Source: Paguma larvata (taxonomy: Eukaryota; Chordata; Mammalia; Carnivora; Viverridae). Taken from it: DNA of 64,000 bases. The translations under genes were made by a program, and so were the position numbers. Every line of letters starts with the position of its first letter. The stretch's first letter is position 1. This document shows, one piece after another, positions 1-11,640 of this stretch. The stretch spans positions 59,803,312 to 59,867,311 of the forward strand of contig CM057826.1 in the NCBI GenBank assembly GCA_030068075.1, given 5' to 3'. The notes under the pieces are model-generated. The model ran no database searches and had not been told where the DNA came from. It saw only the letters and a list, made by a program, of their open reading frames with translations.

Positions 1-1050
1 TGACAGAAGTGTCTCCCCATAGCCACCCCCTACTTTCTGGTACCTCATCAGGTTGCTTCCCAAACAGCAACGAAATTTGACGGGTCCAAGGACTTTTCCT
101 CATCTAATAGGATATCCTGGTTTCTACTCCTTGCCGTCTGGAGTTCTCCTGCTGCCGCGCTATGTGGTTTCTCTTCCCTTCTGGCCGTCCTAACCCCCGT
201 CTGTCCATGCTACGAGTTCACAAAGCTTGGCCCGACGGCTCTGGCACTGAAAACACCTGACTTTCCAGCGCCCTCGGGAGAGGGCGCTGCCCCTAGCCCA
301 GCTCAGAACGAAATACAGAGTGTTTCTGGTAAAGAGATTAGGAACATGAAAAGGAGCAAGTGTCTGGGCTCGGGAGCTGATTGCTTGCGAGGCCTCGCCT
401 GCCGCCGGCCCTGCGGCTCACCCCACACTTGACTCCGGACCGCAGGTCCCAGAGGCTGCGGATGAAAGAGCAGAGAGGATAGATTCCAGCATCTTGATTT
501 CAGCCCACAGCTTGGACAGCTGTGGGAAGCAAGCCCCCGATTCCACCAGGGGAAGGCGGCCCGGCCATCTGGTTGGCGGGAGTCTGGGGCACGATTCGCT
601 TCTTCTAACTGCCGTGCCTAAACCAGGTTCTCTGGCTTTGAAGACGATTCCTGCAGGACCAAACAGTTCACTTCCTCGCGGGGAAACACTGTCAGGTTTA
701 AAAGCCATCATTCTCCGGGGAGGCCGGGTGGCTCTCTCCTCGTCTATAAACACTGTTAAGGAGGGGCCGGGTTTCTGTTCTAACAGCTCCTTGAGCTTTG
801 CACTTAATGGGGACAGGGTGGCACAGGGAACAGATGGGCGGCGAGGCCATAGATGGCCCCACACAATTTGGTCTCGTCATCTTGTGTGTTTTATTTTAAA
901 CAATGCAGCTGTGCTCTCTGCTGCTCTTTCAACAAGGGCACGCGGTTCTCAGCCCTGGCGCCACGCCTCCAGAGAACATGCGTCCACTTGCCGTGTATTT
1001 ACTGAGCAGGTACTGCGTGCCGGGCAGGGTGAACCAAACAGAGCAGTAGA
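1..1050. other. intergenic sequence, no gene seen
   Basis: Mixed-composition unique or very old sequence. The overlapping open frames on both strands (for example 494-1063) have no recognisable domain. No SINE, L1 or LTR was recognised. Confidence 0.4.
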
Positions 1051-1054
1051 GTCG

Positions 1055-1250
1055 GGAGGATGAGAGAACGGGCTCTGGGCCACACCTGCCTGAGTCCCGA
1101 GTTCAGCCCCGGCTCCACCCCTTACCCTCCATGTCCTGTGCCCTGAGACTTCTGGCCTTATCTGTAACGGGAAGGCAACGATGGTATCTGAGGGTTAAAT
1201 GTGATGCTGCAAGTGCAGCCCGACGCTTCGTAATTGCTCAGTGGGTACTG
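1055..1250 (+). repeat. MIR SINE remnant
   Basis: It retains the MIR order: GGGCTCTGG, CTGAGTCCCGAGTTCAGCCC, then a degraded CTTATCTGTAA core and a tail with GGTTAAATGTGATG. Confidence 0.65.
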
Positions 1251-1254
1251 ACTG

Positions 1255-1470
1255 TGATCGCATAGTCCCTGCCCTCCATGGTGCCGAGGGTGTAGAAGGG
1301 ACGACAACAGACCAATGCATCTGCAAACGTGTGGAGCAGGTGTCATAAGGGGTGCTAACATAGAGGACCCGGAAGCACCCACTTTAGACCAGGGCTCAGG
1401 AAGGCCCTCTTGAAGAAAGCCACCTGCAGGCATGAGGGTTGCTTCCGGAGAGGTAGACAGGCCTCGTAGC
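1255..1470. repeat. old unclassified interspersed repeat
   Basis: It contains CCCTGCCCTCCATGG and AGGAAGGCCCTCTTGA-type segments, a pattern shared with 5330-5660, 16160-16510 and 25180-25330 in this window. The family is not identified. Confidence 0.35.
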
Positions 1471-1639
1471 CCAGGCAAGGGCTTCGGGATCCCCTGCAGA
1501 CAGCAGGGAATCCTCGGAGGGCTCATGCAGGGAAGTGACGGCCTCCCACCTCCGGTCACTGACTGCCGCGCGGAGACTAGACTCTAGGGAAGTGGATTTG
1601 TTTTCTGTTATCACCGGAATTATCTATTACCTGGAAGTT

Positions 1640-1960
1640 GGAAGCTCTCAAATCAAGGTGGTGGCAGGGTCGCTTTCCTTCCAGAGGCTCTAGAGAGACT
1701 CTTTTCCTTGCTTTGCTGGTTTCTGGAGCCTTCCCACCTTCATCCTCTCCCAGGTGCGTTCACGGCAACCTCCACCACGATCGTCCCATCTCCTTCTTTG
1801 CCTCCAAACCGCCGCCTATGTCTTATAAGGACCCTTGCGAGGACAGCGGGCCACACAATTGGGTGACAATGCACCCATTTAAACCTAATCATACCCCGAA
1901 CCTAATCATACCCACAAGGGATTTGTTTCCCATATAAAGTAACGTTTTCCCAAGTTCTGA
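1640..1960 (-). repeat. MaLR-type (ERVL-MaLR) LTR fragment
   Basis: Segments such as CAAGGTGGTGGCAGGGTC, TCTTATAAGGACCCTTGC and ATTTAAACCTAATCATACC match the reverse complement of MST/MLT-type solo LTRs. No internal retroviral genes are present. Confidence 0.55.
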
Positions 1961-2380
1961 AGACGAGGCCATAAACGTCATGGACGTCTTTGTGGGTGAC
2001 TGTCATGCTGCCTGACGCAGGAAGCAGGAATGGAAAGGAGGAGACTGGCTGGGAGGCTACTGTGATCATACAGGGGTGAAAGAATGATAGCCCGGACCAG
2101 GTTGGGAGCAGTGGCAGTGGAGAGAAGTGGGGGGAGTTGGGAGATTTACTGGTTGCCCTGGCAGAGGAAAAATGAGAGCTGGACTCGCGTTCTGGCCCTT
2201 AAAGCTTTCATCTGGAATCGACTGTTCACATCGCTTCTGCTCACAAGTGACATGGCCGCGCTCCCTCTAATCATGTTATGTGCATGTTCTGGAGTCTTCC
2301 ATGTGCAATCATGTTATGTGCCCCACAGGAAGATAAATGGTGTGTGCGAACCGCCCTCATGACCGCCACGTCTGTCATCG
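1961..2380. other. intergenic sequence, no gene seen
   Basis: No recognised transposon. The 15-mer AATCATGTTATGTGC occurs twice about 39 bp apart near 2269 and 2308. Confidence 0.4.
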
Positions 2381-2790
2381 AGACTCTGGAACTGAGGGCC
2401 ATCTCAGGCAGCACTCATCCAGCTGGCTTCTCGTACCCAGCTTCCTACAGTGGCTTCGTAGGAGTTAACTGTACCCAAAATAATGCCGTGAAATCATCCC
2501 TTCCCGCCAATCCAGTGGCTTAAAACCATCAGGTTGTTTCCGACATCTTTGGGTTGGCTGGAGTTTGGCTGGGGCTGGGTGGGCTTGGCTCAGGCTCTAG
2601 GTTAGGCCCGGGCCTGCCGCAGGTGTCTCTTATCCTCCTTGGACCAGTGAGCTGGCCGAAGCCCCCCCCCCGTGAAAGCATATGTCAAGCCTCTGCCAAT
2701 GCCCTGTCTGCTAACATCTCATTCATCAAAGCAACTCCCCCAGGCAAGCCCAAAGTCAAGGGTCAGGGAAATTCACGCACAGACATAAAT
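2381..2790 (-). repeat. probable old LTR/MaLR-like fragment
   Basis: AGTGGCTTAAAACCATCAGG followed by GGTTGGCTGGAG and CAAGCCCAAAGTCAAGGGTC resembles reversed LTR segments common in mammals. The family assignment is weak. Confidence 0.35.
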
Positions 2791-2942
2791 ACCATACAGG
2801 GCAGGGGAGACTCATGACCAATCTGCCCCATGTTCGCAAGGCTGACTTCTCCACCCCCGCATCGTATTCCTCCACCCATCCACTGAGCCAACTATCCACG
2901 TGCTCACTAAGCTCTGACCATACTTGTTTCTTAAAAATGCCA

Positions 2943-3156
2943 GGGGCGCCTGGGTGGCTCAGTTGGTTAAGCGTCCGACTTCAACTCAGGTCATGATCTC
3001 GCAGTCTGTGAGTTCGAGCCCTGCGGCGGGCTTTGTGCTGAAGCTCAGAGCCTGGAGCCTGCTTCGGATTCTGTGTCTCCCTCTCTCTCTGCCCCTCCCC
3101 TGCTCATGCCTCTGTCTGTCTGTCTGTCTCTCTCAAAAAAGTAAATAAACATTAAA
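2943..3156 (+). mobile_element. CAN-SINE (feline type), full length
   Basis: tRNA-Lys-derived SINE from GGGGCGCCTGGGTGGCTCAG through a CT-rich region to an AATAAA-containing A-rich tail. It is flanked by perfect 10-bp TSDs AAAAATGCCA (2933-2942 and 3157-3166). Confidence 0.95.
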
Positions 3157-3166
3157 AAAAATGCCA

Positions 3167-3560
3167 AAGTCATTCCCGCCTCAGGACCTTTGCACAAGCT
3201 GCTCCCTCTGCCTTGAACTCTCTTCTCCAGATTCTTCCATGGCTGCTACATCTAAAACCTCAGGATGTAGCAAAAATGTTACTCCCAACGTGTGACCTTT
3301 CCAGACCACAATGCTTCAAACACCGCTCTCCCTCCCTGGTCCCACCCCACCGACCCCAAGTGCCCTCTATCGCATCACCCAGCTGGATATTTTTCTCAGT
3401 ACTACAATCTCAAACGACTCTGTCTATATATGTATTTGTTCGCTTATCATCAGCCTTCTCACCAGAACCAGAGGCTCATGATGGCAGAGGTACCGTGCAC
3501 TGTTGAGCTCCCCAGTGCCTTACACGTGTTTAATAAATCTGTATCGGAGGAATTTCAGTG
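3167..3560 (+). repeat. L2 LINE 3' end
   Basis: It keeps the L2 order: CAGGACCTTTGCACAAGCTG, CTCCCTCTGCCTTGAACTCT, CTTCTCCAGATTCTTCCATGG, then GAGGCTCATGATGGCAGAGG and a CAGTGCC...TTAATAAATCTG terminus. Confidence 0.8.
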
Positions 3561-5290
3561 ATGCCAGGGAGGAGCGGAGGAGGGGAGTTCGAAAAGGCGG
3601 TGCGTAAAAGGCAGACAGTCCTAGATTTTATTCCATCCGCAGAAGTGGGTTTCTTTATCTTGAAAGTCAGAATCGATGAGCCCGCCCTTTCCCTCAGGCA
3701 GTCCACGGTTACGATGAGCTTTCGGGGATGAAGGCTCTGTACGGGGAGGGCGAACCTCTTTTCCCTAGGGAGCCCACGATCCAGCATCGAGGCAGAAGCG
3801 CGACGAGACGGACAAATGCTATGACCGCTGCAGAAAACCAGTGTGAGTCTGCGGGTGTACCGCTTCCTGCACTCGTCCGTCCTCTGTGAGCACCTACTAA
3901 GTAGCGCGTCCTGTATTAAGCACTGTGGGCAGAGAGATGCTTCAGATTTCCACAGTGGCCACCGCATCGCAGAGTCCGTGTCACGGTAGGGAGTGCCTCT
4001 CAGAAAGGGTGGGCCACATGACATGGACTTTGACGGATGAGTAGGAGTTTACCAGGTAGAAAGGAGGAAGTTTGAACACGAGAGCGAAAGTGTAGATAAG
4101 AGAAAGTACTGTTTTTGAGACCATGAGAACGGGGGTAGGGGCGGGGTCGGGGGGGGGGTCATCGTCATCAGTTTTGAAGGAAAACTCATGCTAGAAAAAG
4201 GGCGATTTAAAATAGGTGGCATCCAAAATGTGAAAACAAATTCTGAAAGAAAGGAAAAAAAGATGAGTGTGGGACTTGGTCTTGAAGAAAAGAAAGGAAA
4301 AGCGAGGAAAACAAATCCATCTAATAGTCAACGGAAGTTGTTATATTGACGGTTGTTTTCATTCCTACAGCAGACCGGAATGGAATCCCAGGCCGACTGG
4401 GGGAAAGATGCAATTATTCTGGCCAAGGTCACCACATCCTTCGCTTTGCATTTGATCTCAGAGCACAGGCCACCAGCGCAGGGGTCCCCGGGGCCTGCCT
4501 CTGCCCTCCGGTGGGTCGAATCGCTCCCGTTTGGGGCTGACCCTCTCGGCGCTTCCCTGCCTCTCTTTGCCGATAGCCGTCCGCTCTCCTTCCCTCCCAG
4601 CCCCCAACTGTCCAGGACTGAGCTGGGGTCCGTGAGGTTCTCCGATGCCCAGGTCCTCAACCTCATGGCCTCCTGCATCTCGTGCAAGACTTGTCTTCTC
4701 GTTTTGCTCCTGATTTGCATTTTATTAGCGCCGTCTATTCAGAATGCTTGTCAGGCAACCCGCACAGATAGCAGGATTACCCGCGGCCTTGCTGGGGACC
4801 AGGCGATGGGCCGAGGCAGGTAGGACACTTGCGTCGGGCCGGTCAGGTCCTTAATGACCCGTCTGCTTCCCTGTGCAGCAGTGCAGGGACTCGCACAGTG
4901 CGGACCCTCTGTGGTCGCCGTGTCTGGGGCTCAGGGCCTGGGTGAGAGGGCGCGGGCTGAGGCTGGGAGAGGAGCGAGGCCAGCCTGGCAGCTTCACAGG
5001 CCTGCTCCTTCCTGAGGGCAACAGGAGCCCTGAGGCCTATAAACGGGGTGAGACCCGGTCAGACTGGACTTCAGAAACCTCCTCTGAGACAACCAGTTGG
5101 CTTGGAGGGGGCAGGGAGGGGCGTGGACTCCGAGCCAGACTGAGGCAGGAGCTGCCCTCCCCCATGGCGGCTGGTGGCCCAGGTGACTTCGTGCAGCCTT
5201 AGGCCCCTGTTTTGTATGCGCTGGACCCGAAGGACAGATGCCCACTCTTGGCTGAGAAGGGGCTCTTCGGGAATCATGGGCTGTCGAAAT
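3561..5290. other. intergenic sequence, no gene seen
   Basis: Mostly unique or very old sequence, with a possible old repeat at 3860-4080 and a G-rich run at 4137-4158. The 156-codon frame at 4353-4823 has no recognised domain and I do not call it a gene. Confidence 0.4.
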
Positions 5291-5329
5291 AGGAGATACA
5301 GAGAAGAAGTTGGAAGGGAGACTCTTTTG

Positions 5330-5830
5330 GATATGGTGGCCAGAGACGCCTCTCTGAGGAGTCTTAATCCTTAAACGGGAGACCAGAAGGCTGAGAAGGG
5401 GCCAATCAGACGATGGCATGTGGAAGGCGCTGACGGCAGAGAGAGTAGCATGGGCAAGGGTCCTGAGGCAGAAAGGGGCTCTCTGGTTCGGGAGACAGAC
5501 TCCGATCAGCACATCTCATGCAAGAAGGAGATGGGCTAGGGGAAAGCTGGAGAAACAGAGCGGGGCTGGGGCAGCAGGCCCAAGAGTTCGGCCCTAAGTT
5601 CAAGTAGAAGTCATCGAAGGCCTTTAATTAGGGGAGTAATGTGATTCCATCTGACGTGTGTCTTTGCAGGGTTCCACCGGCCAGAGGGGGCAGAGGGGAG
5701 CGGGGAGAGTGGAGCCTGTGGCTAGAATCCCAGGGGGACCAGGTAGTTGCTTGGCCCGCAGCTGTGGAAGTGGAAATGGGAAATAGTAGACAGGGGTGAG
5801 ATGTGGTCTGGAGGGCCCCCCAGCTGGGCC
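5330..5830 (+). repeat. old unclassified interspersed repeat
   Basis: GACGCCTCTCTGAGGAG, AAGGGTCCTGAGGCAGAAAG, GGCCTTTAATTAGGGGAGTA and ATGTGATTCCATCTGA form an ordered pattern seen in many mammalian genomic repeats and elsewhere in this window. The family is not named here. Confidence 0.4.
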
Positions 5831-5899
5831 TTCTGATGTCTGCCCCCCGGCCCATCCACGTCTCAGCTCCCCCTCTTCCCTCTGAGGCAACGGAATGTG

Positions 5900-6015
5900 C
5901 TGGACACAGTGCGGGTTTCAGAGTGAGACAGGCCTGGGTGACACCTACTCCAGGGTGGAGCCAGCCCGCCCACCTTTCTGAGACTTGGTTTTCCTGTCTG
6001 TAAAATGGTGACAAC
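5900..6015 (+). repeat. MIR remnant
   Basis: TTTCAGAGTGAGACAGGCCTGGGT followed by TGAGACTTGGTTTTCCTGTCTGTAAAATGG retains the MIR core and 3' part. Confidence 0.7.
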
Positions 6016-6017
6016 AC

Positions 6018-6605
6018 CCTCCAAGAGTTAAACATAGAATTACCGTACCATCCAGTAATTCCGCTCCGAGGTATAGACCCAAAGGAACTGAAAGCAGGGG
6101 CTCAGACAGATGCCCGTATACTCCTGTTCACGGCTGCATTATTCACAGTAGTTGAAGAGTGGACACAACCCAAGTGTCCGCCCACCCGTGAACGAGTAAA
6201 CACGTCGCGTATACACACAGTGGGATCCTATTCCGTCATAGAAAGGAACGAAATTCTGAAACAAGTTACAGCATAGACGAACATGGCAAACCTTATGCTA
6301 AGTGGAATAAAGCAGCCACCAAAAGACCAGCGCTGTGTGTTTCCACTTATTTAAGGTACGTAGAGGAGGCAGATTCGTAGAGACAGAAGGCAGAGTAGAA
6401 ACGACGGTGGGGGGGGGCTGGGGTAAGCGTAAATGGGGAGTGATCACTCAGTGAGTTCAGAGTCCCTGTTTCCGATGATGAAGAGTTCTCAAAATACATT
6501 GTTGTATGACATTGTAGGTGTGGTTACTGCCATTGAGTTGGACACTTAAAAATGGTTAAAATGGTAAAATTTCATCTATGTATATTTTACCACAATTAAA
6601 AAAAA
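6018..6605 (+). repeat. L1 3' end (ORF2 tail plus 3' UTR)
   Basis: GAGGTATAGACCCAAAGGA, TGCATTATTCACAGTAG and ACACAACCCAAGTGTCC are the degenerate L1 ORF2 terminus. A 3' UTR ending TTTACCACAATTAAAAAAAA follows. Confidence 0.85.
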
Positions 6606-6617
6606 ACAAAACCCACA

Positions 6618-6720
6618 GGGCCCCTGGCCGGCTCAGTCAGAAGAACGTGTGACTCTTGATCTTGGAGTCTCGAGTTCAAGCCCCACGTGGGGAATCGAGG
6701 TTATTTAAAAAAAAAATTTT
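6618..6720 (+). mobile_element. older CAN-SINE, short form
   Basis: GGGCCCCTGGCCGGCTCAGTC, GACTCTTGATCTTGGAGTC and GAGTTCAAGCCCCACGT show the tRNA-like head. It ends early in an A-rich tail without the CT-rich part of young copies. Confidence 0.8.
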
Positions 6721-7274
6721 TTTTTTTTTTAATGAAAAGGAAACAATAATAGCGGCCTCAAGGGACCTTGTAAAGTCAGAGAGCCCCCCACCCATTACCG
6801 GGTGTGGACCCAGCCCGGGGAGGGGGGGAATGAATTAGGAGAGGCCTCCCGTCCAGCATGTGGGGTCCTCAGGCCCCAAGCGCCGGCCCCCCGGGAGAAG
6901 GGAGGGAACAAGTGGGGCGGAATGTGCGATGCGGATTGCTGTAGTTACCAGAACAGAAGGTGGGGTAATAAAAACGGAAATTGTGGCTGGAGCATCCCAG
7001 TGGGTTCGAGGATGGTAGGGCTCAGGCTTGGGTCTAGGGCGGGGTCGGGTCACCCCGGAGCAGTGGGAAGGCATTCCCCAGAATCAGGTCAGGGGACCCG
7101 CTGCCTGCTGGGAGGAGGAGTGGAGAGCACTGAAATGCCCTTTGCTGCTTGTCAGGTGGGCAAAGACGAAACGGTAGTCCCATCAGGAACGCCTTGTGTG
7201 GCGCCGGAGCCTTCCCCACTCCTGGAGGAAGCGTTGGCTGGTGCCACGTTCTCCAGGCCAACTCGGCGTCACAC
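6721..7274. other. intergenic sequence, no gene seen
   Basis: GC-moderate sequence with no recognised repeat. The 170-codon frame at 6802-7314 runs into the next SINE and has no known domain. Confidence 0.4.
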
Positions 7275-7288
7275 AGGCTCGAGTTTTA

Positions 7289-7507
7289 TTTTATTTAAAA
7301 AAAATTTTTTTTAATGTTTATTTTTGAGACAGAGAGAGACAGAGCATGAGTGGGGGAGGGGCAGACAGAGAGGGAGACACAGAATCGGAAGCTCCAGGCC
7401 CTGAGCTGTCAGCACATAACCTGACATGGGGCTCGAACTCACAGACCGCGAGATCATGACCTGAGCCGCAGTCGCCCACTTAACCGTCGGAGCCACCCAG
7501 CCGCCCC
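7289..7507 (-). mobile_element. CAN-SINE (feline type)
   Basis: Reverse copy ending at the head CCACCCAGCCGCCCC. TSDs AGGCTCGAGTTTTA (7275-7288) and AGGCTCTAGTTTTA (7508-7521) differ at one base. Confidence 0.95.
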
Positions 7508-7539
7508 AGGCTCTAGTTTTAAAACGGCGTCTAGAGGTT

Positions 7540-8165
7540 CCACTTCAGTGTATCTATAAAGACGTTTATCGCAGTGTCGGTTACGAGAGAAACGAAAGGG
7601 CCCCGGATATTTTGAGTTAGGAGGCTAGTTAAACAAATTACACCATATCTGAACACCAGAATTGTTTCCTGCGGCTAATGAAAGCGAATAAAAGCAGCGT
7701 CTTCCTGTTATGCAAGAATATTGAATACTATGTAAAGGTGACAATATGGGCACTTACTTTGTGCCAGGCACTGTTCTGTGTGCTTTGAGTATGTAAACAA
7801 CGAATTCGATCCTCCCCACAGCTGAAGACGTAGGTACTATTATCACTGCCGTTGTCCGCTTGAGGAAAATAAGGCACAGAGAGGCTGAGTAAGCTGCCCA
7901 AGATGACACAGCTGTAAGAGGCAGAACTGGGATTTGAAATCAGGAATGTTGGATCCAGACTCTCAAAAACATTCCAGTGTTAGGTGAAGGGACATGCCTG
8001 GGCATTTTTTCTTAAAAAAATAAAAGTTAAGAAAAAAGACATACCTCGAAAAATCACTGGAAGGGAAAAATAATGTTGCCTGGTTCTGAGTGGCCTCATG
8101 GGTAATTTTTACCTCTGCATTTTCTAACTTTGCTGCCATAAAGTGTACGAATTCTATAATAAGGG
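7540..8165 (+). repeat. old L1 3' fragment split by a MIR
   Basis: 7540-7740 resembles an L1 tail (TAGTTAAACAAATTACACCAT). 7976-8165 resembles its 3' UTR (GGAAGGGAAAAATAATGTTG). Between them 7741-7975 (TGTGCCAGGCACTGTTCTG ... CACAGAGAGGCTGAGTAAG) is a MIR in reverse orientation. Confidence 0.5.
7741..7975 (-). repeat. MIR, nearly full length
   Basis: It starts ACTTTGTGCCAGGCACTG and runs through GGTACTATTATCACTG, GGCACAGAGAGGCTGAGTAA and GATGACACAGCTGTAAGAGG, the reverse complement of MIR. Confidence 0.8.
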
Positions 8166-9060
8166 ATACTCTTTAAAAACAATGATTTTGGTTTTTAGGG
8201 CACTTTGAGGTTCACAGCAAAATTGAGTAGAAGCCACAGAGAGTTCCCAAGTATCCCCTGCCCCTACACACACGTGTAGCCTCCCCCACTACTAAGATAC
8301 CACACCAGTGTGGAACATTTGTTACAGCTGATACACTGACACTGACACCCCATCGTCACCCCAAGTTGACAGCCCACACTCGGGCTCCTTCTCTGCGTGG
8401 TACATCCTATGGGTTGGACAAATGTACGATGACATGCGTCAGCAGTATAGTATACGTCATGGTTTCACTGCCCTAAAAATCCCTGTCAATGCCCTAATAG
8501 GTTTCAATGCCCTAATCACCCCTCCTCCCCCAACCCCTGGCAACCAACCGTCTCCATAGTTTTGCCTTTTCCAGAATGTCATAGAGCTGGAATCATAGAG
8601 TGTTTAGCCTTTTCGCATTGGCTTCTTTTGCTTAGTAATATGCATTTAAGGTTCCCCCATGTCTTTTTATGGCTCGATAGTTTCTTTCTTTTTAGGAATG
8701 AATAATATCCCATTGTCCGGATGTACCCCGGTTTATTTATCCATTCACCGACTGAAGGACATCTTGGTTGCTTCCAAGTTTTGGCCCTTAGGAATAAGGT
8801 TGCTATAAACATCTGTGCACAGGTTTTTATGTGGACGTGAATTTTCCACTTCTTTGGGTAAATACCAAGGGCATGCATGATTGCCGGTATAACAAGTATG
8901 CTTAGTTTTGTAAGAAGCTGCCACCATGTTCCAAAGTCGCTGTACCATTGTGCGTTCCCACCGGCAATGAATGAAACGCCAACAGTTGGTATTGTTAGTG
9001 TTTCGGGTTTTAGCACTTCCCTGTTTCAGAAAGAATGGTGTCCCTCCCAGCTTTTCCGTG
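8166..9060 (-). repeat. L1 3' UTR and ORF2 end
   Basis: Reverse orientation: the 3' UTR comes first (CCTGGCAACCAACCGTCTCC) and then the ORF2 tail (TTATCCATTCACCGACTGAAGG, AAATACCAAGGGCATGCATG). The minus-strand frame at 8579-9016 is a fragment of the L1 reverse-transcriptase ORF C-terminus and is not functional. Confidence 0.9.
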
Positions 9061-9434
9061 GCCGCCCCAGGGTCCATTTGAGGATTCCACGCTCCACTTA
9101 GTGGTAGGTGCTGGTTGAAAAGGCCATCGACTCATGACACCCCCTTCTCTGGGACCAGTCACAATGCCCAGGACGGGCCCCGAGTTCCCTCTGGCCCAGC
9201 TGATTGATCCAGGAAGAGAAAGCCTCCAGCCATTCTCCTAAGGACCTGACCACAGTCGCAGCTTCACAGGCTGCAGTCACTGGGGCTCGGGGGCTTTTTC
9301 ACAACACGCTCTAAGGAAGGCTGTGCTGTGAACGCCTCCTCCAGGTGGGCCTTCCGGATGCACTTGTTCTACACCCCTGGACCTTGTTTGGGTCCCCCTT
9401 CTTAGATTCGATGAGCTGCTCTAAGAACTGTTCA

Positions 9435-9639
9435 GGGGCGCCTGGGTGGCTCAGTCAGTTAAGCGGCCGACTTCAGCTCAGGTCATGATCTCACGGTCTG
9501 TGAGTTCAAGCCCCACATCAGGCTCTGTGCTGATGGCTCATCAGAGCCTGGAGCCTGCTTCGGATTCTGTGTCTCCCTCTCTCTCTGCCCTTCCCCTGCT
9601 CACGCTCTATCTCTATGTCTCTCAAAAATAAATAAACGT
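9435..9639 (+). mobile_element. CAN-SINE (feline type)
   Basis: Full-length copy with perfect 13-bp TSDs TAAGAACTGTTCA (9422-9434 and 9640-9652). Confidence 0.96.
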
Positions 9640-10066
9640 TAAGAACTGTTCAGTGAAGTCCTCTTTACGGCTTGTTTAGCCAGAGTCAGCTTCTATCATG
9701 TGCTGGCATAGAACCTTAAGCCAATACCATTTCATTTCTTGTAACTGCAGGTAAACGATCAAAGATACTAAAGAAATTTAAAACCCTCAAAATGCGGCTG
9801 TCATTATGAAACATATGCCTTCTGTAGTTGTAACTTGAAAAACCCTATTCTCTATGACCCAGCAATTGGGCTAGTAGGTATTTACCCCAAAGATACAAAA
9901 ATGCTGATTCGAAGGGGAACATGCACCCCAATGTTTATAGCAACACTATCCACAATAGCCAAATTATGGAAAGAGCCCAAATGTCCATCGACTGACGAAA
10001 TGAGAAAGAAGTTGTGGTGTATATATACAGTGGAAAAGCGCTCAGTGATCAAAAAGAACGAAATCT

Positions 10067-10291
10067 GGGGCGCCTGGGTGGCTCAGTCGGTTAAGCGGCC
10101 GACTTCGGTTCAGGTCATGATCTCACAGTCTGTGAGTTCGAGCCCTGCGTCGGGCTCTGTGCTGACAGCTCAGAGCCTGGAGCCTGCTTCGGATTCTGGG
10201 TCTCCCTCTTTCTCTGCCCTTCCCCTGCTCACTCTCTGTCTCTATGTCTCTCAAAAATAAATAAACGTTAAAAAAATTAAAAAAAAAAACA
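10067..10291 (+). mobile_element. CAN-SINE nested in L1 (first)
   Basis: Full-length young copy with TSD AACGAAATCT (10057-10066 and 10292-10301), inserted in L1 sequence that resumes directly after it. Confidence 0.95.
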
Positions 10292-10486
10292 AACGAAATC
10301 TTGCCGTTTGCAACAATGTGGACGCAGCGTATTATGCTAGGTGAAATTAGCCAGTCAGAGAAAGGCAAGTATCATATGATTTCACACATATGTGGAATTT
10401 AAGAAACAAAACAGACCAACATAGAGGAAGGGAAGGAAAAATAAGGTCAAGAGAGGGAAGCAAACCATAAGAAACTCTTAAATACA

Positions 10487-10700
10487 GGGGCGCCTGGGGG
10501 GCTCAGTCGGTTGAGCGTCCGCCTTCAGCTCAGGTCATGATCTCGCAGTCTGTGGGTTCGAGCCCCGCGTTGGGCTCTATGCTGACGGCTCATCAGAGCC
10601 TGGAGCCTGCTTCGGATTCTGTGTCTCCCTCTCTCTCTGCTCCTCCCCCACTCATGCTCTGTCTCTCTCTGTCTCAAAAATAAATAAATATAAAAAAAAA
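10487..10700 (+). mobile_element. CAN-SINE nested in L1 (second)
   Basis: Full-length copy. TSD AGAAACTCTTAAATACA (10470-10486) and AGAAACTCTTAAATGCA (10701-10717) has one mismatch. Confidence 0.95.
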
Positions 10701-11039
10701 AGAAACTCTTAAATGCAAATTGAGAACAAACTGAGGGTTGCTGATGGGGTGTTGGGTACGGGGATGGGCTAAATGGGTGATGGGCATTAAGGAGGGCACT
10801 TGTTGGGATGGGTGTTATAAGTAAGTGATGAATCACTAAATTCTACTCCCGAAATCATTATTACACTATATGTTAACTAACTTGGATTTAAATAAAGTTT
10901 AAAAATTTTTTTAAATAAATAAAAATATTTAAAAAAAGAAAAACCCTACTAAGACACATAGTCAAGAAACGTTTTGTATTAATATAGCAGCTGCCAGAAT
11001 AAATAAAGATCTTGAGGCACCGTGGCAAAATATCATCAT

Positions 11040-11400
11040 TAAAAATCTCAGTCTATTAATCATCCAAAATGGCGTATTAATAAGCATTCACTGTAACATC
11101 ATTTGCAAGACAAAAAAGTTGGAAGCAATAATATCCATAATATCCATCAATAAGCAACAAAATAAACGGTACATCCATGCACTGAAACAGTATGTACTTA
11201 TAATACAACGAGTAAGCTGCTTTACTAGCTGATACAGAGCCAACTCCAAAAACTATTTGAAAGAGCAAGGTGCAGAACGCTGAGTCTAAAATCTGCCACT
11301 TACGTAAAGGGGGCAAAAAAAAAAAAAAAGAATCTCATGTATTTGCTTGTTTATGCATCAGATATGTGCAAGGATGTAGTTTGTCACCATACATCCTTTT
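11040..11400 (+). repeat. old L1 tail
   Basis: CAAAAAAGTTGGAAGCAATA, ATCCATCAATAAG and GGTACATCCATGCACTGAA correspond to a degraded L1 ORF2 end. Confidence 0.6.
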
Positions 11401-11640
11401 GCGCTTTGGGAAATTTTTCTCAACTTTTAAGAAATGATTCCATACAACATTCAGACAGAACGAGGCATAAACTACATATGTGCAGTTTTCCTCGTCGTAG
11501 TAAAGCAAGACCCACGTAGCTGCCGCCCAGGTCGAGGAATATAGTTGGGGAAATCTACCATTGATCGAAACCTCCACCCTCCTCTGGAGCTTAACACACT
11601 TCAGCCCCATCTCACCGCTCCTCTTGTATAAGTTACTATC
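11401..11640 (-). repeat. old L1 3' UTR fragment
   Basis: Reverse L1 UTR-like sequence (GCCGCCCAGGTCGAGGAATA near 11520). Heavily diverged. Confidence 0.45.

Larger units (their letters stand above)
9837..10949 (+). mobile_element. 5'-truncated L1 with two nested SINEs
   Basis: The L1 ORF2 tail (CCAGCAATTGGGCTAGTAGG, CCCAAATGTCCATCGACTGA) and 3' UTR (GTGTTATAAGTAAGTGATGAATC) end near 10937. The element is flanked by an 11-bp TSD GAAAAACCCTA (from 9837 and from 10938). It is interrupted twice by same-orientation CAN-SINEs. Without the SINEs the L1 is only about 640 bp. Confidence 0.9.

Noticed and set aside
2943..3156. Possible tRNA gene in the SINE heads
   Set aside because: The A/B-box-like motifs come from the tRNA-derived SINE promoter. 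The cloverleaf is degraded and the element has an A-tail and target duplications.
4353..4823. 156-codon plus ORF with a hydrophobic stretch
   Set aside because: A short Leu/Ile-rich segment looks like a membrane helix, but there is no family match and an overlapping minus frame is equally open.
8579..9016. 145-codon minus ORF
   Set aside because: It is a decayed end of L1 ORF2, not a host gene.
9835..10260. 141-codon plus ORF
   Set aside because: It is a fusion in one frame of an L1 ORF2 tail and a SINE inserted in it. It has no coding meaning.
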